Part shown: piece by piece, positions 55,242-64,000 of the stretch
Numbering within the stretch: position 1 is the first letter of the stretch
How the letters are laid out: each line of letters begins with the position of its first letter
Program-made: the position numbers and the translations under genes
Notes under the pieces: generated by a model
Databases searched by the model: none
What the model was told of the DNA's origin: nothing
The model's input: the letters and a program-made list of their open reading frames with translations, nothing else
Source of the DNA: Escarpia spicata
Lineage: Eukaryota; Annelida; Polychaeta; Sabellida; Siboglinidae
Reading direction: 5' to 3'
NCBI GenBank assembly: GCA_963995525.1
Contig: OZ023206.1
Location: 70,296,270 to 70,360,269 of the forward strand
DNA length: 64,000 nucleotides

Positions 55242-55249
55242 ATTCTAAG
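55242..55249. repeat. 8-bp target-site duplication, right
   Basis: ATTCTAAG, identical to 48034-48041. Confidence 0.9.
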
Positions 55250-55483
55250 TCTGAATGCCTCCAAAACTGGTGTTATTTGTTGGAGCACCGACTCATTCGT
55301 TGGTCATCGACTGAAAAAGAATTGACCCACGGGAACACAATTATTGGCTATTCATCATACTTATTTTGTTTTTTTACATTAAGTAGAAATCTTTTATTAC
55401 CTGCAAACCATACTGTTAATAATAATTATGCCGTAATTAATCGAGCTACTTTTTAACAGAAACAATGTCAATACTATAACTAA

Positions 55484-55608
<125 letters not shown>

Positions 55609-56040
55609 CCGTATATATTAACGATATAAAAATTATTATATTTATATATCGCGCGCGAACATGCATACAGTAATGATAGCGCCACTGTACGGAATTTCTG
55701 TGAAGCTCGACACAATATAAATGTTATGGTAACCGCGGAGCAACGGATAGCCGCCGCTATAGAAGTCGAGTTTTACTTGAGTTTGCTTTGCGAAATTTGA
55801 TCGTTGTAGGAATGTTAAATATTTTTTTGTAACGTAGTGTGTGTATATGTATGTAAGATATGTGAGGAGAAGTTTGGCGGCTGTAGGTGGTCGTTTTTAT
55901 GGTTAGGTCAGAAAGTAAAAGATCGCCAACACATGGCGAACACGTCGAGTCCAAGCACACTAAAATACGAACTGTGGCAAGACGAAGCCACGGGTACGGT
56001 AACTACTACTTATTGTACAATACACACAGAATGACACCAG

Positions 56041-56228
56041 TTAATCTGCTTTGAAGAAGTCCTCAAGTGTCTGTTGTTTGCTGTTGGCTAGGGCACCAGA
56101 CAACAGGAAATCCTCAAGCCAGTCGCTGTGCGCTGCAGCGTCGTCTGACTGCGTAGCCCTGTTACGAATGATTTCCCTCATTGACTTAATTACTTTGGCA
56201 CTGGCGCTCTGCGCGGCCACGGCATGGT
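56041..56228 (-). pseudogene. Pogo/Tigger-type transposase C-terminal fragment
   Basis: Minus-strand reading from about 56228 to the stop at 56041-56043: VIKSMREIIRNRATQSD, SDWLEDFLLSG and a terminal SKQQTLEDFFKAD. The last motif resembles the KQxTLDxFF ending typical of Tigger/pogo-derived transposases, which fits the CAGTGCAACACGCTTATAAC ends and TA duplications of the element it sits in. The DDE core and HTH are absent; only about 100 bp separate the fragment from the element end, so the rest was deleted. Confidence 0.55.
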
Positions 56229-56423
56229 TTCCAGGTCACGGGCATGAAGTATTTGCGAACAACCGGGCGATTTTTAATTGGACAGAAATTCGTTATTCGG
56301 CAATTTTTTTTTGGGAAAAGGTGTTCGTAATAACCGTGAATTGGTTATACCCGTGTTCGTTATAAGCGTGTTGCACTGTATATCGATGTTACCGTATTAG
56401 CGATACACAATACGTGTACATTA

Positions 56424-56445
56424 TATGTGTATGTGTGTGTTTGTG

Positions 56446-56492
<47 letters not shown>

Positions 56493-56548
56493 ATGCGTGC
56501 GTGTGATGTGTATGTACATGTATACGCACACACAAACAAACAAACAAA

Positions 56549-56578
<30 letters not shown>
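56424..56578. repeat. Compound microsatellite (TG, TGCG, ACAA, CA)
   Basis: TG tract, then (CGTG)n, a short unique piece, (CAAA)n and (CA)n. Open frames over it are artefacts. Confidence 0.95.
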
Positions 56579-56579
<1 letters not shown>

Positions 56580-58325
56580 TGTACATGTTGTTATAAATAC
56601 ACCATTGTATACATTGTTTGTTGGTACTACCGACACTGACGTGATACGTATGTGTACATTTTTGAGAGCGATCTTCCGTATGTGCATACATGTGCATACA
56701 TGCATGCCGTTTTTGGGGTGTGAAATGAACGAAATACCCCAAAGTGAATATAGTGTTATAACCGTTCTTACGAACCTTGTTGGCGACCGTCGGAACGTCA
56801 GTCCTAGTTCATGGTAAGCCGTCGTGAGAGGCGACGACTCCGGTTAATACATTTTCAAGTAGCGCGGTGGTGTGTACTTTATACCACGTGATCTAGTTTT
56901 CACCGATGTGGGACCGAGTGTTGCAATTGGGGATAATACATTATTTCACTTCCATCTTCATATGGTAGACGAATATGTAGCCAGTGATTTTTAGAAATGC
57001 CCTTTCCATGATGGTTTATACCTTGCCAAAACTAAAGACTTAAAACAAACGTTAACATGGTCGACTACGGACTACAAATACCGATCTGTGCCCACGTTGT
57101 CCGCTAACTCTGCGTGGTTTTAGTGGCGCCGTCTGTTGGACTAAATAATGGTTACATATCCGTCACTCAGTGATACAGTTACAACGTGTGCATTTGTTTA
57201 GCAAGGTTTATGATTCCCTCTCCACGGTTTTTTCACTCAGTGCAATTTCTAATATCTCTGCCTTGTCTACCTGGTCGATATCGTATCATGTTTATGATCT
57301 GTATTGTTACCTACGTGGCACTTTACGGTAACCATTTGCAGGTAGGGGTGCGACGTCGGATACAATCAGGAGCGCATGACTGTGGAGCTCTTTGGCTACG
57401 GCTCCAGTTGACTCAGCTCTATGAATGAGTATCACACTATAGACAGTGGTGGATATGTGTATATGACTATTCTTCGCGAGTTAATTGTAGTGTAGCTGAA
57501 TACTGAATGAATTCCCAGAGAAGTCAAAATTGACCAATTGAACACGTCTGCCAGGGAGTGAGTAAAATGCAAACGTTTTGAGCAGTCACAAGCACTGGGT
57601 ACTGTGGTCTACAAGAATTTACAGTTTTAAAGGAAGTGTTTATGGACAGAAAAAAAAAAGCTGAAACGGTAACTCCCGAGAGCGTGTGTCACACCAGCAT
57701 GCCTCTATCGTCTGGAGATAGTGGCGTTGACAGAGCAACAACAAAACAGCTGCTAGTTTGTGAGAAGAACTGGGTTCGAAGAATCATAAGATAAACGAGG
57801 ACAGGAGAAGGATGAACGACCCGAGAAAAGATGATGGTATGCAGTGTAGCCTAACGGCCTAGTATGTTGGGTGGTGAGATGGACAGGGCACTTGATAAAG
57901 GTGGAAAATAGCAGAGGCGGAAAAACACTCAAAAAGGGGAAGGTCACAGTTGAGCTGGGTGGACTGCGCGAGGAGGGACATGAGAAGAAAGGGGAGGATA
58001 AAAGTTTGTGAAGCGGGACTATGGATAGACAACTTTGGAAAGAAAGAACACAAAGAGTGGTTCGGCAATGTTGCACCTGACCATGACCTCTATACAACAG
58101 GAAGAGGGACGAGAACAACACTTTCATGTAGGCAATCAGCATATTTACATCCAATGCTTACTTCTGTATGAAAGCCTATCCAGCTTCGGGCATCTAGTTC
58201 TGATTTCCTTTTTGTTTCTAGGTTAGAGTAACACTAACATTGGAACTATGATTGTCTCAGTTTCTGTCGCGCCTTATTTGCTCCCTCTTAATCAGTTGAA
58301 AATATTACACAGTTCCGCGGTTATA
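56580..58325. other. No recognisable gene
   Basis: Mixed composition. AAACGTTAACATGGTCG near 57050 echoes a segment of the 0.4-kb direct repeats at 49.3 and 54.2 kb but the similarity is short. Confidence 0.5.
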
Positions 58326-58327
58326 TA

Positions 58328-60721
58328 GGGGAAAGTCCCCAAAGCGCACCGCCTAAACATTATCTGCTATTATTTTGAAATGTATTTGTCACAAAAGCGA
58401 TTTATTTGCACTATTCGACGCGGGTACATTAATTCATCATTATATGTACAGTAAACGTCATAATTGTTATAAAAGAAAACAATATTGCATAAAGTAAAAA
58501 TTAAAAAAATGGTGCGCTTTGGGGAAGCGTGCCCCCAAAGCGACCCACCGCCTCTCCCCAAAGCGCACCTCCTGTGTCATGGTCACCAAATGCTGTCAAT
58601 CGCATAGGCAATCCAACTAAAATGTAGACTAGGCTAAACGTTTATTGTTGCATGCTGGTGAAAACTATTACAGATGACATTACGGAGTGGTAATTACTAA
58701 TCACTATAATCTAGCCACCATTGACTCATTGGTGATTGTTAACCTACACTGATAGTCTACGTTCAACCATTCTGCGACTACTGCATGCAAAGGTCGCATG
58801 CGGATTTCTCGTTTCCACACTTCTCATGGCACCATTGGCGGCACAATGGACATTGCAGCCAATCTCCAATTGGTGGCGTGGTATAGAGCTCACTGCAATA
58901 GATGCACCTGTATTCTTCATTCGTAGGGGTCGCACCAACTTTACGCACGTGCTTGACAGTGGTTCGTTCTTTGCCCTTGTGCAGTTCGCGGTTGTTGGAT
59001 TTCTCGCATGTCTGCTTATTGGCTTGCCTCTCAAGCTTCTCGTTCAGTTGCTGATGCTTCTCTCGCAGATTATCCTCGTGTGGCGATGGCGTGAGATGTT
59101 CTGCAGACTGGGAGCGTCGTTTACCCAGCCGGGGCCCAGCCTTGGGGAGTGGTGATATGCCGTGAATGAATGTGTTTATAGGTGTCATTGGTGTAGTGCG
59201 GCTTGTCGATGTGAAGGCAACTGCGTCAGGCAGCGTCTCAGTGAGCGTCGCGCGTTCGGAGAGGTTGGTCGCTTCAACATGGGCGCTGCTCGGAAGAGGC
59301 TCAGAAGCGACAATTTCATAAGGAGCAGTTACCGCCGGCGGGGCGCTGCTTGCTGAGGCTGCCTGTTCGTTGCCCGTCATCAACGATGGCGCAAAATATG
59401 CATCTCTAAACACTGCAGGATTGAATGGCCACAGTCCACAACTGGAGAACCCTGACACGGCTTTGTCGATCGTGCAAGCCCTTGTGTACGCTGCTCCAAA
59501 GAGGGCCGCGATGTTATAGAAGGTGATTCGTTTTCCAGCGTTGCTAGTCATCCAATAGTCGCATGCCTGTCTGTAGTTGTCCTTGAGCGGTCCGAAGTAG
59601 CACTTGTCGAGCGGCTGGAGTCGAAAGGTGGAAAGGAGATGAGCTCGACGCCATTCGCCCTGGCGAGTTCCTCTGCTTCGAGCGACTTGTGGCTGATTTG
59701 TCCGTCAACAAAGAGTACGACCTTTTTGGCAGGCGTCGGTTTGACCGCATCGACAAAGTGAATTATTATAATTATGACTACTGAATTATAAAAATCTAAT
59801 TTTCAGACAATTTTTTGATAAAATACATAAACATTACCTGGCCCTTATGGTGTTGTTGAAGAGGGGATCGCCTGGAGATTTCGTATTGCCGTTCAACGCT
59901 TCTATATGATTCGCCATGTTGAAGAGCAAAGAGGGCCTCATGTAATTCTGCCTCTCCATAGTTCCGCTGTTGTTGATCACGTCCCATCTGAAATAAACAG
60001 TGGTTGCATAGTTTCAATTTCGGGAAATTACAATCAATCATCGCAATATGCTATCTGAATCCGCAAGAATATTGTAAGTAAACTGGTTTAACATACGAAA
60101 ATTAATTAAAGTAGACTATCCTAAATTGTGTCATATTTGCGGGTCCCCAAAACGTACCGGCTGTGATCCGTGACTGTAGTACAGTGCGTATTAGTCCAAT
60201 TTGTTTCTAGAACGCGAGAAATACATTATATTTTAATAATAAATGAATTAATTTATGATATACACGAAAAAGTTTAATGTCCCCAAACCGCACCTCCAAT
60301 TGTATGAGTTTTGCTGCGGTGCGCTTTGGGGACATGGGGGAGGTGCGGTTTGTGGAAAACTGTTAGTGACACCAAATCGGCCTTTTGCAAAATTGTATTT
60401 ATAAATGAAATTCATAGTATTCGTGTATGGTTCGGTCATACAATTGAACTACTGACAGTGTCATCGTAAGCAGTAATCATTATTATTTGGCGCACTGACA
60501 AGCCTTCCACTAAATGCACAAAATAAGGTCAAAAGTGTCATAAAACTCACCGAACGTCGTGTCGTGTCAAGGCGATCGCGAATGTGCACATTTTGTCTGC
60601 GCATGCATCAAATAGCGACATCTATCGAATGTGACAAGCAACGCCTGCATTGTGCTGGTTCAATCCGCTAGGGTAGGGATGGGGCGCTTTGGGGAGGGGG
60701 TGCGCGTTAGGGACTTTCCCC
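58328..60721 (-). mobile_element. Pogo-like transposon with GGGGAAAGTCCC ends
   Basis: Inverted ends GGGGAAAGTCCC (left) and GGGACTTTCCCC (right), with similar sub-terminal GCGCACC / CCCCAAAGCGC blocks repeated inside both ends. TA flanks each end (58326-58327 and 60722-60723). The 2.4-kb length and minus-strand pogo-type transposase agree with the superfamily. Internal copies of CCCCAAAGCGCACC near 58545 and 60290-60330 make the ends modular. Confidence 0.88.
58778..59987 (-). pseudogene. Pogo-like transposase: pipsqueak HTH, partial DDE, C-terminal zinc finger
   Basis: From ATG 59987 the first piece has MGRDQQQRNYGEAELHEALF and GESYRSVERQYEISRRS, a pipsqueak/CENP-B-like HTH. The catalytic part is mostly missing; what remains (59760-59540) includes VVLFVDGQISHKSLEAEELA with a DDE-type Asp and, in another frame, LQPLDKCYFGPLKDNYRQAC. 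The final frame (59551-58778) carries FYNIAALFGAAYTRACTIDK, GFSSCGLWPFNPAVF, a charged coiled region, and a Cys-rich end (YRCIYCSELYTTPP, WLQCPLCRQWCHEKC, CDLC) that looks like a PHD-type finger. The order fits Tigger-6-like pogo transposases of invertebrates. A large deletion after the HTH and a frameshift make it inactive. Confidence 0.85.
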
Positions 60722-61171
60722 TAAAACATACCTTAATAAACTCGCATAACCATCTTATCTCCCTGGCGTATCTATTCATGTACTGACAACTATATATGTT
60801 TAGATTGATCTACCGTTTTGTCTTAAAGCATCCCTGGTCGTGATTCCCAAAGATTTAGTCGCAAAATAATTTGCCCTTTTATTATTATTATTCACAACAT
60901 ATTATTCATCTTATAGACTTGGTACATGTTATTACTTGTTATCTATTTATTCTGGAATGGCGCGTGTAAATATATTCATAGAGACACTAAGACAACCAAG
61001 CTCAATCGTGAGCGAACGCAAGACGGTGCTTCAAAAGTGAGAATACAGCGAAATAAACGCCTAATATAATATTGTTTCAAAACCCTAGAAACAAGGGGAA
61101 ATAGGAGATATGCAAAAAGTTGCTGAAGATACTGTATATTTATACAAATATTTATAGAAGTATTTTGTTTT

Positions 61172-61400
61172 CATTTAAGAAATTAGGTCGCGAAGTAACA
61201 ATCATTAAAAAATAATGCGTATTAAATGTCAGAGTGGAACACGTTATCTATTAGCTGTGCAAACAGCTTGAATATGTTTAAAAACAAAATCGGCAAATAT
61301 CTCAGAAAGGCGAGTTACACATGCATATGAAAATGTTGGATTATCGGTAAGTCAAAGACTTCCTTGTCCACTTGCCGTCTCGGGTTTCTGTTTCGGATGA
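61172..61400 (+). mobile_element. CR1-like 3' scrap
   Basis: Resembles the last ~230 bp of the other CR1 copies: GAGTGGAACACGTTATCTA, AATATGTTTAAAAACAAAAT and CTTCCTTGTCCACTTGCCGTCT in the same order. Strongly decayed. Confidence 0.75.
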
Positions 61401-62880
61401 AAATCTGGCTAAATGTTTTAAAATCTAGTTAGAAATTTGAACGTGAAAAGTAAATGCAAATCAGTCGGATTTCCTACGTTCTGGCATTTTCGGCTCAGTT
61501 TGATCAAAATGGACTCGGTTTTTATACGACAGAGAGCAGCACTAAGACAAAGGCGAGCGTTGGTTGATTCCGTTGTCACCGTATGGCGCCACTGTTCACT
61601 ACCAACACTCGGGCAGACATACGACGGCAGGTGGAACAGGTTCAATTGACGTCATGTCTCTGAAAACGTGAATACAAAGAACAGCGACCACATTTTCTTC
61701 TATGCTAATTTCTATCCACTAAGTGTGTAAGACTGGTAAACAAGAGCCGTTATTTTGTATGTATTTTGCAGTAAATTTTCATTTCTTTTTCCTCGTACCG
61801 TTTCTTTCGCTTTCTTCTAGCGGTAGTCGCCCTCACCTCAAACATCCAATGTTACGAGCGAATCACGCGACCTAATTTCAAGAAATAAATAAACGCCCAC
61901 TAGGATCCGCTTCCGTTTTCCCACCGAACACACGAGGCACTAAGAAAGCAGCACTAGTACTTCTCCGTCACCTACACCGCCGTCTCGATATAGACCGAAC
62001 ACCCTTTCCCGAGTGCTCTTTGTAGACTTCGCTAATGTTTTATTATAAATCTGCCACACCCGATAACTCAGAAGCTGTGTCATATAAATATCCGTCCTGA
62101 ACTTGGACTTTATTTGCATGATTTCTTACCAACAGGAACGAATCTGTGAAAACAGGCAGCATCACACCCGCCGTCGTCACACCAGCCAACCGGTGCGCCT
62201 CAGGACTGTGTCAGCTCACCGATCCTCTTTTCTCTGTACACTACTGAAACGAAAACAGCGATGACATTCTGGTGAAATATGCAGACGACAAATGCTTAAT
62301 AGGCCTGCTAACAAACAATGACGAGATAGCGTATTGGGAAGGTGTTGGGAAATTTGTGACATGATGCAGTGTAAACTATAAACGTGAATTAATTGTGAAA
62401 TACGTAAAAAGAACAACGATCTTAACCACCTAGTCTGATTGACTTCTTCTCGTGTAATTTATAATAAAAGGAGTAAGACAGAATGTGGCCGTTGAAACGA
62501 TTCCTTGGATAGGAGGTATTTAAAATGTAAACCCGCAAAGGTCTGATTATAGCGATTATATTACCATTGAGGTGATTGATAAAATCGAAATTTTTTATTA
62601 AAATATTTGTTATCGATATTTCTTTTAAACAGCACACTTGCGATCAGTCTACATTTGTCTGGACCACTCCACCAACCGTCATTAAACGGTAATGCAGATC
62701 GTAAATGTTGTACTTTATATTTACTTCACATTTCCGCCAATTCAAACGTGGTCTTCTATTGGAGTATCGTCCGCTATCCACAGATATGTCCATACTGACC
62801 GCTAGATGGAGCAACGATCAAGAAACATGAAATAATGTATTTTATCATGGTTCGTCACGGTTGACGCCTCCATATGTAGA
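61401..62880. other. No recognisable gene
   Basis: Only short frames without motifs. Confidence 0.5.
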
Positions 62881-62884
62881 GTTT

Positions 62885-63050
62885 GATCGTTCATTTGTTT
62901 GTTCATTCATTCGTCCGTTCGCTCTTTCGTACGTTTATTCGTCCGTTCGTCCGTTCGTTCTTTCGTCTGTCCGTTCGTTCGTTCGTGCGTCCGTCCGTCC
63001 GTTCGTTCGTTCGTTCGTTCGTTCGTTCGTTCGTTCGTTCGTTCGTTCGA
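62885..63050. repeat. (TTCG)n microsatellite
   Basis: Tetranucleotide GTTC/GTCC units, imperfect at the left and perfect at the right. Produces open frames of VRSFVRSFV type on the plus strand. Confidence 0.95.
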
Positions 63051-64000
63051 AACGTGGACAAACCCATTTTGCTCCAGTTCAATGCTTTTTGATGTTGACT
63101 GGAAATCTTATGTTCAATCCCCATGCGAAATTTACAGTGCTCTAAATCATGTGAAATTTAGAGTTTTCTAAACATGTCCGCACTGTATGCGAACATGCTT
63201 TTTCAGTCTAAATTAATAACACATTGTGTGCATACAATTGATTTATAATTCAACAGGAGAACTATACAGGACTAAGCACGAAGTGTTGTGACTTCAAGTA
63301 CGAGCCAAACATCCATGTGGATCGATAAGCAATCGAGGCGAGTGCAGGTGTTTGGACGGCAGTGCAGATACAAACGCGATACGAGGATCATCTGTCTCGT
63401 GTGTTATTGAATATATAGAGATTTCATGACTCGCTGACTCGCTACGTAGTTGAGTAGGCACAGTGTTTTCGACAGAGTTGATTTTACGTTAACAGGATAA
63501 CAGGCTTATAATATGAAAAATATTGTTAGTGTAATATTTTAAGTGTGTTTGTTGTAAAACATAGTGGCTCAATATTTCATATTGTGGTTATTAATTTTTT
63601 TTTACTTTAGTCCCTTCTAATCGGTATCGCCATCAGATTCAAAAGGACCATTGCCGCCAATGCTGTCACTGAAGGAACAAATAGGGGAATAGTTATCTCG
63701 GATAAGACGTCTCCTACCCTGGCTAATCAGCGAACTAATCGAATCATATGACTCATTCTTCTTCTTTTTCTTCTGCTGTTTTTCTTCATCTTTTTCGTCA
63801 TCGCCTTTTTCTTCTTTCTATTTTCTTCTTCGTCTTTTTCGTTTTCCTCTCATTCTTGGTCTTCTTCTTATTATTCTTGTTATCATTATTTGTCTTCTTA
63901 TATCTATCGTTCTTCTTCTTTCTTCTTCTTCGTCTTTTTTCCTTATTCATTGCCTTATTATTATCATTGATGTTCTTTACTTTGAACTTCATCACTTGGT
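63051..64000. other. No gene; TTC-rich tract at about 63755-63950
   Basis: The right margin is pyrimidine-rich (TTC)n, giving a poly-Lys/Arg frame on the minus strand that is an artefact. Confidence 0.7.

Noticed and set aside
58736..59155. 139-codon plus-strand frame with hydrophobic stretches
   Set aside because: Antisense of the pogo transposase C-terminal frame, which carries clear motifs.
62861..63171. Plus-strand frames rich in VRSF repeats
   Set aside because: Direct translation of the (TTCG)n microsatellite.

Overview
The window is animal genomic DNA, most likely from a marine invertebrate. It has long CA/TG, TA, GACA and TTCG microsatellites, CR1-like non-LTR retrotransposons, Tc1, pogo and PIF/Harbinger DNA transposons, a metazoan-type GT31 glycosyltransferase pseudogene, and a complete Polinton/Maverick (adintovirus-like) element. 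A lophotrochozoan such as a mollusc would fit, but nothing here proves the phylum. I see no rRNA, tRNA or CRISPR, and no clearly functional host gene.

Layout. 1-745 is a 27-bp minisatellite and 0.86-1.15 kb is compound microsatellite. 1.75-5.26 kb holds a rearranged, dead non-LTR retrotransposon (minus strand). 6.09-7.12 kb holds a CR1 3' fragment abutting a retrotransposon ORF1 fragment. 7.47-8.21 kb is a PIF/Harbinger transposase relic. 9,612-10,986 is a nearly intact Tc1 element with TA duplications. 11-15 kb is featureless apart from short repeats. 15.4-16.9 kb carries two head-to-head relics of one invertebrate protein family. 19.6-22.7 kb is a minisatellite followed by a large foldback-like repeat block. 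23.2-24.3 kb is a GT31 pseudogene.

The centrepiece is 25,129-46,532: a 21.4-kb GC-rich Polinton with ~0.3-kb terminal inverted repeats beginning AGTAGTAGTCG and a perfect 6-bp target duplication (ATCGAC). The plus-strand block runs NADAR-domain protein, packaging ATPase, two conserved small genes, a membrane peptide, chromodomain integrase, a second membrane protein, penton (minor capsid), a small basic protein, major capsid and adenain-like protease. Facing it on the minus strand are the protein-primed family B DNA polymerase, an unrecognised ORF and an RPA-like OB-fold ORF. Together these form a virus-like kit: integration (integrase), self-synthesis (PolB, perhaps with the RPA-like protein as ssDNA binder), and particle assembly (capsids, ATPase, protease). 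Most of the large genes carry frameshifts or stops, so the copy looks dead; the protease and the RPA-like ORF are open. A CR1 retrotransposon (38.7-42.8 kb) has inserted between the last two minus-strand genes.

Immediately downstream is a nested stack. A pogo/Tigger-like element (46,679-56,378, TA duplications, ~0.8-1 kb inverted arms containing CA/TG tracts) was split by a 7.2-kb DNA transposon (48,042-55,241, 11-bp TIRs CAGGGCTTTAT, 8-bp duplication ATTCTAAG). That element carries a Mutator-like transposase (minus), an intact zinc-loop homing-endonuclease-like ORF (plus) and ~0.4-kb internal direct repeats, and was itself hit by a CR1 fragment. A second pogo-like element with a pipsqueak HTH and a C-terminal zinc finger lies at 58,328-60,721. 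The rest is a CR1 scrap, TTCG and TTC simple repeats, and unassigned DNA.
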